NCBI GenBank assembly: GCA_944389145.1
Contig: CALXLH010000025.1
Coordinates: forward strand, 1-64,000
DNA: 64,000 nt
Source: an uncultured Spirochaetaceae bacterium
Lineage (GTDB): Bacteria; Spirochaetota; Spirochaetia; Sphaerochaetales; Sphaerochaetaceae
Direction: 5' to 3'
Of this stretch, positions 1 through 8,889 are shown piece after piece (position 1 is the first letter of the stretch; every line of letters begins with the position of its first letter). A program made the translations under genes and the position numbers. The notes beneath the pieces are model-generated. The model ran no database searches. It was not told where the DNA came from and saw nothing but the letters and a program-made list of their open reading frames with translations.

Positions 1-99
1 CTTTTTGTCCTGCCATCATCAGGCAAAGAGGCTTCCACACCGAACTCTGCTCCAATGACGACAGAACAGCCCGTATGCTATATCGTCATCTTCTTTTTA

Positions 100-231
100 T
101 CAACGCTGTGCAGATAGGAGTTTAAAGTTATTGCATCTCATCCCAAGTCGCCTCGCACAGGCTCTTTGGGTGTCTTTACCTGTAATAGCTATTTCAAGTT
201 CTCGCCGTAGATCTTCGTCTTTAATCTTCAT
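100..231 (-). CDS. Tiny helix-turn-helix protein, probable mobile-element remnant
   Basis: A 43-codon frame runs from an ATG at 231 to a TGA at 100 and reads MKIKDEDLRRELE, then a segment with TGKDTQRACARRLGM. The second part looks like a helix-turn-helix of the kind found at the N-terminus of transposases and small phage regulators. A second tiny HTH protein is at 22047-22235, but the two are not obviously homologous. No strong ribosome-binding site precedes the ATG. Bases 1-99 downstream show no convincing gene. It could be a fossil of an insertion sequence or a standalone small regulator; the evidence is only the fold-like pattern. Confidence 0.35.
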   Translation of the reverse strand: MKIKDEDLRRELEIAITGKDTQRACARRLGMRCNNFKLLSAQR

Positions 232-243
232 GAATAAACCCTC

Positions 244-268
244 CAAGTTGGTTTTTTAGTCCAACTTG
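244..268. repeat. Inverted repeat CAAGTTGG / CCAACTTG
   Basis: A perfect 8-bp stem (244-251 and 261-268) encloses a 9-base loop that starts with six T. It lies between the end of the methyltransferase gene and the small HTH frame. The CCAACTTGA arm also recurs in the repeats at 43.8 kb. It may be a transcription terminator or a mobile-element end; neither is proven. Confidence 0.45.
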
Positions 269-297
269 AAGGGTTCACTACATTGCCGGCCCTTGTA

Positions 298-2058
298 TCA
301 CTCATTGCCCTTATCCTCATCGTCGTACTTCTGCACCTCGGTGTTCTTGAGCCAGAAGTAATCGGATGTATCACGGCGGCGCGTGGAGTTGAAGTCATCG
401 TAGCCATACGGCTTCGGCGGAGCCTTTCTCCTCCTCTCATCCCTGCCGAATGGGCGTCGGTCATTGCCATCGGCTCCATAGCGGGAAGGACGGCGGTCAT
501 CGGAGAACCTGGAAGAGCGATACGCGCGGCCGGTATCGTTATCCCAATCCTTCCTTTCCGGACGCCTGTCGCCATAATCGCGCCTCGGGCGGTAATCATC
601 CCTGTCATCACGGCGCCTGTCATCCCTGTAGTCATCACGGAAGCGCGGACGGTCATCGCGATATGATGGTCTCCTGTCCCTGTCATCACGATAGCGAGGC
701 CTATCGTCCCTATAGCGCGGCCTATCATCGAAATCACGGAAGGAAGGCCTCTCGTCCCTGTAACGAGGGCGGTCATCGTCCCGGTAGCGAGGCCTGTCAT
801 CATCACGGTAACGGGGCCTGTCATCACGGAAGCGCGGACGGTCATCGCGATATGACGGCCTCCTGTCCCTGTCATCACGGCGGTAGCCGCCACGACCCTC
901 GCGGTCACGGGCACGCTGCCTGTCATGGGAGTTTCTTTCCCTTCTCTCCGGACGCCTCCCGTCCCTTCTCTCCTCTCTTTCCTCGCTGTTCCTTCTCTCT
1001 TCCTGCGGCATTTCCTTCTCTTCCATGCCAGCCGCGGCATCAAGCTCAAGCCGCTCCATCTTCTCTTCGTCCATTCTTCTCTTTCTCTTCTTCTCAGGTG
1101 CCGCTGCTTCATTCATCTCGGCAACCTTCTTCATCCACCACACCCTGAGCGCATTACGCCTGGAGGCAAAGCCCAGGGCCTTCACATCACTCGTGATCTC
1201 CTTGATCTTCCAATAGGGCCTCAGCAGTTCCTTAGCGAAGCCGAATCCTGCAAGATTCTCCGAGAACAGCACGCACCCGCCGGGAGCCAGCACCCTTGAT
1301 ATCCGCGCAAGATAAGAAAGGTAATCCATCTCCACATCGAAGTCCTCCGCCTTATGGGAGTTCGAGAACGCAGGAGGATCGAATATCACGATATCAAATC
1401 GCATTCCCTCCTCGGCCGCGCGCTCCAGATACGTTCCGGCATCCTCGGCGAGGGTCACATACTTCGATCCATCCAGGAAGCCGTTGCTGTCCAGGTTCCT
1501 TCTTGCCCATGCGGTGTATACGTTCGAAAGGTCCACGCTTACCACGGACTCAGCCCCGCCTGCAGCCGCATAGACGGAGAACGATCCGGTATAGGAAAAG
1601 AGGTTCAGCACCCTCATTCCCCCAGATAGCGAGCGCACCATCTCCCGCGTCCTGGCATGATCGAGGAAGAGTCCAGTGTCCACATACCTTTCCAGCTCGC
1701 ATTCGAAGGCAAGGCCGTTCTCCCTGACAGATACCATCAGCGACGCATCAGCCTTCTCATGCTGCTCCCGTCCTTCCCTCTTGCGGCGGCGCAGGTATAT
1801 TATCCTGTCATGCTCCACATAGAGAAAGCGGGAGATCAGATCCTTCATCACGGTCACGTCATCATCGGCCATGCCCTCATCGGCATAGTCCACTATACGC
1901 GCATAGCAATCATATAGCTCCACCGTCACGGGGAAAGCCTCGATGTTCCTGTCATACACCCTTGCCACGGTGGAATCGGTCTCCCTCATCCAGCGCCTGG
2001 CTTCGAGCGCATTCCGCTTCAGGATCTTGGAAAAGTCCTTCTTCTCGTATTCTTGCAT
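298..2058 (-). CDS. Class I SAM-dependent rRNA methyltransferase (RlmK-like) with long Arg/Asp-rich tail
   Basis: The first ~315 residues are a class I S-adenosylmethionine methyltransferase of the RlmK/RlmI type, which methylates 23S rRNA guanine or cytosine. Visible marks are TGLFLDHARTR, the SAM-binding NLFSYTGSFS, the acidic SVDLS loop and the catalytic DPPAFSNS. After VWWMKK the protein continues for about 270 residues of highly charged sequence. It is first Lys/Glu-rich, then a block of about 110 residues of RDDRPRY-type repeats. The family normally ends at the catalytic domain. The chosen start is the ATG at 2058 (MQEYEKKDF); an upstream TTG at 2097 would add 13 residues. No start has a good ribosome-binding site. 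The catalytic assignment is firm; the exact target base is not. Confidence 0.85.
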   Translation of the reverse strand: MQEYEKKDFSKILKRNALEARRWMRETDSTVARVYDRNIEAFPVTVELYDCYARIVDYADEGMADDDVTVMKDLISRFLYVEHDRIIYLRRRKREGREQHEKADASLMVSVRENGLAFECELERYVDTGLFLDHARTREMVRSLSGGMRVLNLFSYTGSFSVYAAAGGAESVVSVDLSNVYTAWARRNLDSNGFLDGSKYVTLAEDAGTYLERAAEEGMRFDIVIFDPPAFSNSHKAEDFDVEMDYLSYLARISRVLAPGGCVLFSENLAGFGFAKELLRPYWKIKEITSDVKALGFASRRNALRVWWMKKVAEMNEAAAPEKKRKRRMDEEKMERLELDAAAGMEEKEMPQEERRNSEEREERRDGRRPERRERNSHDRQRARDREGRGGYRRDDRDRRPSYRDDRPRFRDDRPRYRDDDRPRYRDDDRPRYRDERPSFRDFDDRPRYRDDRPRYRDDRDRRPSYRDDRPRFRDDYRDDRRRDDRDDYRPRRDYGDRRPERKDWDNDTGRAYRSSRFSDDRRPSRYGADGNDRRPFGRDERRRKAPPKPYGYDDFNSTRRRDTSDYFWLKNTEVQKYDDEDKGNE

Positions 2059-2164
2059 TCGGTGCATTATGATATGGAAAAGAAGGAAGAAAGACAACCG
2101 GTGATGCGAACTAGGAGCAACAACTCACGGCTCTATATAAGATTGCCGGCAAGGAAGAGGAAAT

Positions 2165-2194
2165 TTGCGCTCCCAGGGCACTTTAGTTTAGAAT
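2165..2194 (+). promoter_or_regulatory. Promoter of the 2202 gene; leaderless transcript likely
   Basis: TTGCGC (2165-2170) and TAGAAT (2189-2194) are separated by 18 bases. The ATG at 2202 is only seven bases past the -10 box, where transcription should start, and there is no Shine-Dalgarno site. This layout fits a leaderless mRNA. Confidence 0.5.
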
Positions 2195-2201
2195 CTTTGT
2201 C

Positions 2202-2675
2202 ATGGATAGTCAGGAGACCATGCTCTTCCTCAAGGAAAGAGAGGAAAGGCTAGGAGCGAAGATCATCTATAGGACATTCAGTACCTGGTATGCGCGCATC
2301 GGGCACGAGAAACGCGAATACGGGGTCTTCCTCTATACCGACGGACACACGGTCGTGTTCGAGGACTTCGACAGGGAACCGCAGCTTCTGGGGATACCTC
2401 TCAGGCGGAAGGCCAAGGAGAAGTATGAGAAGCTGGAGGTCTCATTCCCAGTGACGGCGATACGCTCGATCGAGAGGGTGAGCCTCTCGGACGCCTCCGA
2501 TGCATTCGACAGGGGGCGTGACACGGCAAGGAGCGCGGGAGCGCTGGCAAGGGCATTCAGGAAGCTTGCGACTAAGGTCGTGCTTGACGATGGTACAGTG
2601 ATGTTCTTCGAACTCATTGATCATAAGGACTTCGAGAGAAGGATGGCGGAATACGCGAAGGAGAACAGGAGATGA
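2202..2675 (+). CDS. Conserved-looking hypothetical protein, 157 aa
   Basis: I do not recognise this soluble protein. It has no signal peptide or membrane segment. Two beta-rich stretches stand out: GVFLYTDGHTVVFEDF near the N-terminus and KVVLDDGTVMFFELID near the C-terminus, separated by an Ala/Arg-rich helix. The pattern of hydrophobic strands with a KVVLDDGT turn might suggest a PH-like or ligand-binding barrel, but that is speculation. Its stop overlaps the start of the phosphohexomutase gene (ATGA), so the two are probably co-translated. Confidence 0.75.
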   Translation: MDSQETMLFLKEREERLGAKIIYRTFSTWYARIGHEKREYGVFLYTDGHTVVFEDFDREPQLLGIPLRRKAKEKYEKLEVSFPVTAIRSIERVSLSDASDAFDRGRDTARSAGALARAFRKLATKVVLDDGTVMFFELIDHKDFERRMAEYAKENRR

Positions 2676-4015
2676 GTGCATTCAAGGCTTATGATATCAG
2701 AGGAATATGGGGCAAGGAACTAGACGAAGAGCTATGCTATCGCGTCGGCTATTTCCTGCCATCGCTGCTCTCTGCAAGGAGCGTGGTCGTAGGCAGGGAT
2801 ATCCGCCTCTCATCGGAAGCGGCCCATGACGCGCTTGTAAGAGGCATAGCAGACAGCGGTGCAGACGTATGGGATCTGGGACTCTCGACGACACCGATGA
2901 TCACATTCGCGCTAGTGCGCCTCAGCGGTGACGCCTCGGTGCAGATAACCGCTTCCCACAATCCACCGGAATACAATGGACTGAAGATCAACCGCCGCGG
3001 AGGCCTGCCCGTAGGAGGGGACTCTGGGCTGAAGGAGCTTGAGCGCCTGACGGCAGAGGGAACGATCAAGGTCGCGGAGAACAAGGGAAAGGTCATCGAT
3101 AAGAGCGCGATCAGGGAGGACTACATCGCCTATATGAGAAGCTGCGCCGGTGAGATCGATGATCTGGATATCACGGTAGATTGCTCCTACGGCATGGCGA
3201 ATCTCGTGATAAAGGACATCCTCAGCGGAAGCGTACGCTATATCTGCGATCATTACGATGGCTCTTTCCCATCCCATGAGCCGAATCCGCTCGATGAGAA
3301 GAACTGCCGCGAGCTCGAGAAGGCTACGGTTGAGAATGGATCCGACATAGGCGTTATCTACGATGGGGATGCCGACCGTGTCGTGTTCGTTGATGAGAAG
3401 GGGCGCTTCATCCAGCCTGACTACATCACTGCGGTCCTTGGCCTCTATTACAAGGAGCATGGAGAGACAGGTTATGTCGTGCAGGATATAAGGACATCGA
3501 AATCAACGACCGAGTATCTTGAGCGGCTCGGATTCAAGGTAACCACCTGGAAGGTGGGCCATGCGTTCGCCAAGCCAAGGCTCAGGGAACTGGACGCGGT
3601 ATTCGGAGGAGAGCTCGCCGGCCACTACTACTTCCGCGACTTCTTCTTCTGCGACAGCGGCATACTCGCCTCCCTCTTCGTCCTCAGCGTCGTCTCTAGG
3701 CTGAAGAAGGAAGGAAAGACATTCTCCTCCCTGATAGATTCCATCGTCAGCTATGCGAACAGCGGAGAGGTCAACTTCCGCCTTGAGAGGAAGGACGATG
3801 CGATACGCGCCCTCTACGAGGAATTCGTAGAAAAAGGGGATCCTCTCACCGTGATGGATTTCGACGGCTACAGGATCGAATACGGCTCCTGGTGGTTCAA
3901 TGTCCGCAAGTCGAATACCGAGCCATACCTCAGGATTGTCGCAGAGGCAAGGACAAAGGAAGAGCTTGATGAGAAGATGGGAAGGATAAGGGCGATAATC
4001 GAAAGCTTCTCATAA
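2672..4015 (+). CDS. Phosphomannomutase/phosphoglucomutase
   Basis: Alpha-D-phosphohexomutase family, which interconverts hexose 1- and 6-phosphates and supplies sugar nucleotides for polysaccharide and glycogen synthesis. The 447-residue length is typical of the bacterial PMM/PGM branch. All four family signatures are visible: the phosphoserine loop TASHNPPEYNG near residue 95, the metal loop DGDADR near residue 234, the substrate loop GGELAGH near residue 313 and the C-terminal phosphate-binding RKSNTEPYLR. The AGHYYFRD context resembles ManB/AlgC-type enzymes, which are often bifunctional. The start overlaps the upstream stop, and AAGGAG lies eight bases before the ATG. galE follows 40 bases downstream, so this is probably one sugar-nucleotide operon. 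Confidence 0.92.
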   Translation: MSAFKAYDIRGIWGKELDEELCYRVGYFLPSLLSARSVVVGRDIRLSSEAAHDALVRGIADSGADVWDLGLSTTPMITFALVRLSGDASVQITASHNPPEYNGLKINRRGGLPVGGDSGLKELERLTAEGTIKVAENKGKVIDKSAIREDYIAYMRSCAGEIDDLDITVDCSYGMANLVIKDILSGSVRYICDHYDGSFPSHEPNPLDEKNCRELEKATVENGSDIGVIYDGDADRVVFVDEKGRFIQPDYITAVLGLYYKEHGETGYVVQDIRTSKSTTEYLERLGFKVTTWKVGHAFAKPRLRELDAVFGGELAGHYYFRDFFFCDSGILASLFVLSVVSRLKKEGKTFSSLIDSIVSYANSGEVNFRLERKDDAIRALYEEFVEKGDPLTVMDFDGYRIEYGSWWFNVRKSNTEPYLRIVAEARTKEELDEKMGRIRAIIESFS

Positions 4016-4055
4016 TCATGATAAGGCTGTAGAATATCGATAATAAGCGAGGTGG

Positions 4056-5036
4056 ATGATGAGAGTACTTCTTTTCGGCGGTGCCGGATACATAGGGACA
4101 CATGTCGCCATGGCGTTCCTTGACAGGGGCGACAAGGTGGGAATATATGACAACCTCTCCACAGGGCTGAGAAGCAATGTCCCTGAAGGTGCGGAGTTCT
4201 TCGAGGGTGATATCCTCGACAGGACAAGGGTCGCTGAGGTCCTATCACATGGATGGGATGCTGCGGTGCATCTTGCGGCATTCAAGGCAGCGGGAGAGTC
4301 GATGGTAAAGCCGGAGAAGTACAGCGAGAACAACATCACCGGCTCGCTGATCATCATGACCGAGTGCGAGAAGCATGGATGCATGAACTTCATCCTCTCC
4401 TCTTCAGCCGCGACATATGGCGAGCCGAAGTACCTGCCGATCGATGAGAACCATCCGACGGCTCCGGAGAACTACTATGGCTATACCAAGCTCTGCATCG
4501 AGCAGAACCTTGCCTGGTACTCAAAGCTCAGGGGAATGCATTTCGCAGCCCTACGCTACTTCAACGCAGCAGGCTATGACACAGAGGGAAGGATGCTCGG
4601 CCTTGAGCGCAATCCTGCGAACCTGCTTCCCGTCATAATGGAAGCAGCCTGCGGCATCAGGCAGTCGATCACGATCTTCGGCACCGACTACGACACTCCT
4701 GATGGCACATGCATCCGTGACTACGTGCATGTCTCGGATCTGGCAGACGCGCATGTCGCAGCGGCTGACTATATAATGAAGAACAAGAGGGATCTCATCG
4801 TGAACCTCGGTTCCGAGACGGGTATCTCCGTACGCGAGATGGTAGAGGCTGCGCGCCGCATCACGGGACGCCCTATCCCATCGGTTGACGGAGAGAGGAG
4901 AGCCGGAGATCCGGCAAGGCTCGTGGCGTCATCGGCGCTGGCGCATAAGGAACTGGGATGGAGCGCGAAGAAGTCAGACGTGGACACGCTCATCTCATCC
5001 ACATGGAAGGTCTATCAGGCGAACATGGGGAAATGA
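4056..5036 (+). CDS. galE: UDP-glucose 4-epimerase
   Basis: Short-chain dehydrogenase/reductase that interconverts UDP-glucose and UDP-galactose using tightly bound NAD. The N-terminus has the Rossmann motif GGAGYIGTH. The catalytic pair is seen as SSAATYG and YGYTK (Tyr and Lys), and ALRYFNAAGYD and CIRDYVHVSDLA are GalE hallmarks. Length 326 matches the family. Two ATGs are adjacent; GAGGTGG is one base before the first and four before the second, so 4059 may be the real start. A hairpin terminator follows. Confidence 0.95.
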   Translation: MMRVLLFGGAGYIGTHVAMAFLDRGDKVGIYDNLSTGLRSNVPEGAEFFEGDILDRTRVAEVLSHGWDAAVHLAAFKAAGESMVKPEKYSENNITGSLIIMTECEKHGCMNFILSSSAATYGEPKYLPIDENHPTAPENYYGYTKLCIEQNLAWYSKLRGMHFAALRYFNAAGYDTEGRMLGLERNPANLLPVIMEAACGIRQSITIFGTDYDTPDGTCIRDYVHVSDLADAHVAAADYIMKNKRDLIVNLGSETGISVREMVEAARRITGRPIPSVDGERRAGDPARLVASSALAHKELGWSAKKSDVDTLISSTWKVYQANMGK

Positions 5037-5053
5037 TCCTGGCCGACGAAGGG

Positions 5054-5082
5054 GGCTGCCGCAAAGGCAGCCTTTCCTTTTC
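5054..5082 (+). terminator. Rho-independent terminator after galE
   Basis: GGCTGCC (5054-5060), a five-base loop GCAAA and GGCAGCC (5066-5072) are followed by a T-rich run (5073-5082). It closes the 2202-5036 gene run. Confidence 0.88.
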
Positions 5083-5144
5083 CCAAAAAATATCGCAATG
5101 CAATTGCGCTATACCTCAAGTTTTTCAATAATTCATTTTAGATA

Positions 5145-5173
5145 TTGAAAATATGAAGGCCATTCAGTATATT
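5145..5173 (+). promoter_or_regulatory. Sigma-70-type promoter of diaminopropionate ammonia-lyase
   Basis: TTGAAA (5145-5150) and TATATT (5168-5173) are separated by exactly 17 bases in an AT-rich gap. The ribosome-binding GGCGGAG starts at 5178, so the leader would be only about 11 bases. Confidence 0.65.
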
Positions 5174-5190
5174 ACTCGGCGGAGAATAAG

Positions 5191-6429
5191 ATGGCTGATC
5201 TCGATTTTGAATGCATTACCTATGACTGGGGCGTGAAGGACAGGACGAAGGCCAAGGAGCTTTTCGGCATTGAGACTGCACGCAAGGCTATGAAGTTCCA
5301 CAGGGAGATCCCTGGATACAAGATGACACCGCTAAGGGCGCTTCCGAATCTGGCCCATATGCTAGGAGTGGGCGGAATATACATAAAGGATGAGGCTGAG
5401 AGGCTTGAGCTGAACAGCTTCAAGGTACTCGGAGGCTCATATGCGATCTCAAGGTACATACAGAAGAGGCTCGGCCTCACAGACGAGGAGACGACCTATG
5501 ATTACCTCGTATCCGATGAATGCCACAAGCGGCTTGGCGACGTGACATTCGCCGCAGCCACGGATGGAAACCATGGCCGAGGCATCGCGTGGGCCGCGAT
5601 GAAGCTGAGGCATAAGTGCGTTATCTACGTGCATAAGGAGACATCCCAGGCCAGGATAGACGCCATCAGGCGCTATGGGGCGCAGGTGACGGTCGTTGAT
5701 GGCAACTACGATGATGCTGTGAGGCTGATAGCAGAGGAGGCCAGGAAGAATAACTGGACGATCATCAGCGACACCTCATGGGATGGCTACACGGAGATAC
5801 CTACCTGGATCATGCAGGGCTATACGACGATGCTGCTGGAGGCGCAGGAGCAGTTCTCAGGCATGGGCATAACCCGTCCGACACATGTGATCGTACAGGC
5901 GGGAGTCGGAGCCCTTGCAGCCTCCGTGATAGGCTTCTATGCCGCTCTCTATCCAGAGAATCCTCCTGTCTTCATCGTGGTGGAGCCAGACAAGGCTCCA
6001 TGCGTATTCGAAAGCATAAAGGCCAATGACGGAAAGTGCCATAGCGTGAAGGGCGACCTCGACACTATCATGGCGGGGCTTGCCTGCGGCGATCCCTCCC
6101 CTATCGCGTTCGATATCCTCTCGCACAATGCTGATTTCTTCCTCTCAGTGCCGGACTATATCGCGGCACGCGGAATGAGGATCCTCTCCTGCCCATTGAA
6201 GGGTGACCCATTCATGATCTCAGGAGAATCAGGGGCAGTACCGCTTGGAGCGCTCTATTCCCTGATGACGGAAAAGGGCGATGAGGAGATCAGGGCAAGG
6301 ATGGGCATAAATAGCTCTTCCCTCATATTCATGGTGAACACGGAAGGCAATACCGATCCGAAGCATTTCAGGCAGATCATCTGGGATGGCTGCGATCCGG
6401 TGCCGCATCAGTACAGGACAAGAAGATGA
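5191..6429 (+). CDS. dpaL: Diaminopropionate ammonia-lyase
   Basis: Pyridoxal-phosphate enzyme of fold type II (YgeX family), which splits 2,3-diaminopropionate into pyruvate and two ammonia. The PLP lysine is in LNSFKVLGGSYA near residue 77. The phosphate-binding ATDGNHGRGIAWAA is near residue 118, and AGVGALAASV is the glycine loop near residue 233. Length 412 matches the family at about 400. The gene stands alone between a promoter and a two-way terminator. In other genomes it goes with amino-acid fermentation or purine and diaminoacid breakdown; nothing adjacent here specifies which. Confidence 0.92.
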   Translation: MADLDFECITYDWGVKDRTKAKELFGIETARKAMKFHREIPGYKMTPLRALPNLAHMLGVGGIYIKDEAERLELNSFKVLGGSYAISRYIQKRLGLTDEETTYDYLVSDECHKRLGDVTFAAATDGNHGRGIAWAAMKLRHKCVIYVHKETSQARIDAIRRYGAQVTVVDGNYDDAVRLIAEEARKNNWTIISDTSWDGYTEIPTWIMQGYTTMLLEAQEQFSGMGITRPTHVIVQAGVGALAASVIGFYAALYPENPPVFIVVEPDKAPCVFESIKANDGKCHSVKGDLDTIMAGLACGDPSPIAFDILSHNADFFLSVPDYIAARGMRILSCPLKGDPFMISGESGAVPLGALYSLMTEKGDEEIRARMGINSSSLIFMVNTEGNTDPKHFRQIIWDGCDPVPHQYRTRR

Positions 6430-6433
6430 GACG

Positions 6434-6458
6434 ATGCCCATGCCGCACGCATGGGCAT
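6434..6458. terminator. Bidirectional terminator between converging genes
   Basis: A perfect ten-base stem (6434-6443 with 6449-6458) closes a five-base loop between two converging genes. Weak T-rich tails follow on both sides. Confidence 0.7.
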
Positions 6459-6466
6459 TATCATTA

Positions 6467-8161
6467 CTAGCGGTCCATGCCGCAGGGATAGGACTCCCTT
6501 GAGGCCTCCTTATCATAGGCGATTGCCTCATACAGCCTGTAGCCACCGGAGAAGTTATAGCACTCATAACCATGCTGGGAGAGGATGCGGCAGGCAATAT
6601 AGCTCCTGAGCCCGCTCTGGCATATGACATACAGAGGCCGGCCTTGCGGAATCTCCGGGAGCCTGTCCCTCAGCTCATCCACAGGTATATTCACAAAGCC
6701 TTCTATATGGCCCCTTCCATACTCAGATGGAGTGCGGGTATCGAGAAGCGTGACGCTGCCATCGCGGGGAAGGTCTTCCACATCCTCGAAGAAGAACTGA
6801 CGCAGCAGCCCCTGAGAGATATTCTCAACCATGAAGCCTGCCATGTTCACAGGATCCTTGGCAGAGGAATAAGGAGGAGCATAGGCAAGGTCAAGATCCT
6901 TTAGGTCTATCGCGCTGAGCCCTGCCATGGCCGCGGTAGCAAGGACATCTATGCGCTTGTCCACTCCATCATAGCCTATGATCTGTGCGCCAAGCAGCCT
7001 GCAGCTTCCCTTCTCGAATAGGATCTTCATAGACATAGTGCGTCCGCCAGGATAGTATCCTGCATGGCTGGACGGAGAGAGATAGATCCTGTCATAGTCA
7101 ATCGCAGCGGCCTTTGCGGCACTCTCGTTGATGCCCATCGTGGCGATGGTCATATCAAAGAGCTTTATTACAGAGCTTCCAAGCGAGCCACGATAATGGC
7201 TCTCCCTTCCGCAGATATTATCCGCAGCAACCCTCGCCTCCTTGTTTGCAGGCCCGGCAAGGGCAATCCAGGAAGGACGGCCAGTTATGACATTGCGTAT
7301 CTCCACGGCATCCCCTACCGCATATACATCCTTCAATGATGTCTCCATGCGATCATTGACCGCGATGCTTCCAGGCCTCGTTCCAGCGGCAAGGCCGGCT
7401 TCATAGGCAAAGGCCGTGTCAGGAGTGACGCCTATGGCAAGGATCGCCATATCTGCATGAAGGCATGAGCCTCCGCTGACAAGCACGTCTATGCCTCCTG
7501 CCCTCTCCTCAAAGCCCTCTACGGAGCGTGAGAGCATCAGTGAGACGCCGGCAGACCGGAGCCGGGAATGGACGAAGGAGGCCATATCACCATCAAGAGG
7601 AACCATCAGATGGTCATGGCTCTGCACGATGGTGACCTCCATTCCCATATGCCTTAGGTTCTCAGCCACCTCAAGCCCTATGTACCCTCCACCGGCAAGC
7701 ACGGCGCTGCGAGGCCTTTCCTTCTCGATGAACGAACGTATGCGGAGCGTATCCTCGACGGTCCGGAGCGTGAACAGCCTGTCGCTCCCCAGCCCCGGAA
7801 GGCGCGGCCGTGATGGCTTTGCTCCTGGGGCCAGGAGCAGCTTATCATACGGCTCTTCGAAAACCGCTCCATCATCAAGGTCATGGACTGTCACGACCTT
7901 CCTCTCCGGATCAATCGCTGTCACCTCATGATGGACCTTCATCGACACGCGGAAACGGGACCAGAAGCTCTGTGGAGTCTGCAGCGTAAGCTCACTGCTG
8001 TCGGTTATGACTCCACCTATGTAATACGGCAGGCCGCAATTGGCATATGAGACATATCCTGAGCGTTCGAATACCGTGATATCCGCACTCTCATCAAGCC
8101 TTCTGATACGTGCGGCAGCAGTAGCGCCTCCGGCCACTCCTCCAACGATGACAATCTTCAT
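6467..8161 (-). CDS. CoA-disulfide reductase with C-terminal rhodanese domain
   Basis: FAD- and NAD(P)H-dependent oxidoreductase of the CoADR-rhodanese type. It reduces CoA disulfide or persulfides and helps with thiol or oxygen stress. The N-terminal FAD motif is IVGGVAGGATAAAR. The single redox cysteine is in SYANCGLPYYIGG near residue 43. The NAD motif AGGGYIGLEVAENL is near residue 157, and YAVGDAVE is near residue 281. From about residue 460 a rhodanese domain carries the active loop CQSGLRS. Length 564 fits the two-domain isoform. The start overlaps the stop of the upstream HELGH protein gene, so they are co-transcribed. Confidence 0.9.
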   Translation of the reverse strand: MKIVIVGGVAGGATAAARIRRLDESADITVFERSGYVSYANCGLPYYIGGVITDSSELTLQTPQSFWSRFRVSMKVHHEVTAIDPERKVVTVHDLDDGAVFEEPYDKLLLAPGAKPSRPRLPGLGSDRLFTLRTVEDTLRIRSFIEKERPRSAVLAGGGYIGLEVAENLRHMGMEVTIVQSHDHLMVPLDGDMASFVHSRLRSAGVSLMLSRSVEGFEERAGGIDVLVSGGSCLHADMAILAIGVTPDTAFAYEAGLAAGTRPGSIAVNDRMETSLKDVYAVGDAVEIRNVITGRPSWIALAGPANKEARVAADNICGRESHYRGSLGSSVIKLFDMTIATMGINESAAKAAAIDYDRIYLSPSSHAGYYPGGRTMSMKILFEKGSCRLLGAQIIGYDGVDKRIDVLATAAMAGLSAIDLKDLDLAYAPPYSSAKDPVNMAGFMVENISQGLLRQFFFEDVEDLPRDGSVTLLDTRTPSEYGRGHIEGFVNIPVDELRDRLPEIPQGRPLYVICQSGLRSYIACRILSQHGYECYNFSGGYRLYEAIAYDKEASRESYPCGMDR

Positions 8162-8583
8162 AGCTCCTCCTTCCGGCCTCTTCTGATCCGCTCCGCCCAG
8201 GCCTCGGTGTAGAAGCCATAGTAATCAAGTCGCCTGAGAGGCGTGTATGTATGCAGGATACACCACGCAAGGGATGGAAGCCCTATCACCAGCAGATAGA
8301 GAGGCCCAAGCATCCTGCTCTGCTTCCGGTGTCCAAGCTCATGGCCAAGCGCTCCCGGAGAGGAAACGATGATATACTCGCCAAGGCTGACCGAACCGGG
8401 ACCATGCCACAGATAGAAGGAGGAACCATCGCCAAGGACGATCCTCCTCGCGCGCCTCGACAGCGCGTATCCTATGATATTCTGCGGCAGCTGCCAGATG
8501 TAAAGCAGGAAACCCATAGCGTCATTATAGCGTAGCAGAGGCATGATTGTCGTCACAAGGGAAAGGTTCCAGAGCCTGGTCAT
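8158..8583 (-). CDS. Small membrane protein with HELGH metal-binding motif
   Basis: This 141-residue protein has HELGHRKQS near residue 80, an HExxH zinc-peptidase-type motif. A hydrophobic helix follows (LYLLVIGLPSLAW), and an acidic YTEAWAE near the C-terminus could give the third metal ligand. Another hydrophobic stretch is at the N-terminus. The layout resembles a minimal M48- or M56-like domain, but it is far shorter than a full peptidase, so activity is uncertain. Downstream is the CoA-disulfide reductase, with ATGA overlap. No ribosome-binding site is evident; internal ATGs at codons 14 and 23 are alternative starts. Confidence 0.75.
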   Translation of the reverse strand: MTRLWNLSLVTTIMPLLRYNDAMGFLLYIWQLPQNIIGYALSRRARRIVLGDGSSFYLWHGPGSVSLGEYIIVSSPGALGHELGHRKQSRMLGPLYLLVIGLPSLAWCILHTYTPLRRLDYYGFYTEAWAERIRRGRKEEL

Positions 8584-8706
8584 GACTCATGTGGATGCAC
8601 ATCACCAGGCAAATGGAAGCGCAAGCGGCGAGCAGATTTAACTATTAGTCTAATTGCTTGCCTACAAAGCAGTTAACAATAATGACAAATTTATGGGATC
8701 AAGTGA

Positions 8707-8735
8707 TTGACAATAGCCTTGGAATCGTGTAACCT
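8707..8735 (+). promoter_or_regulatory. Promoter of tRNA-Asn
   Basis: A consensus TTGACA (8707-8712) is 17 bases before TAACCT (8730-8735). The mature tRNA starts 22 bases later, a normal distance for a tRNA precursor. Confidence 0.6.
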
Positions 8736-8756
8736 CTCTCTTGTTCGTAAGGACAT

Positions 8757-8829
<73 letters not shown>

Positions 8830-8833
8830 CGAG

Positions 8834-8862
8834 GGCATCTTCAGAGATGGAGGTGCCTTTTT
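8834..8862 (+). terminator. Terminator after tRNA-Asn
   Basis: A nine-base stem with two G-U pairs (8834-8842 with 8849-8857) is followed by five T at 8858-8862. Confidence 0.7.
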
Positions 8863-8889
8863 CATTGCATCTTTCCAATACAACAGTGA

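Noticed and set aside
1-99. Possible end of a gene at the left edge
   Set aside because: Short open frames exist on both strands but none shows a domain or start signal.
450-1148. Plus-strand open frames of 124-232 codons opposite the methyltransferase tail
   Set aside because: They are mirror products of the Arg/Asp repeat DNA, rich in His, Cys and Arg, without ribosome sites or recognisable domains.
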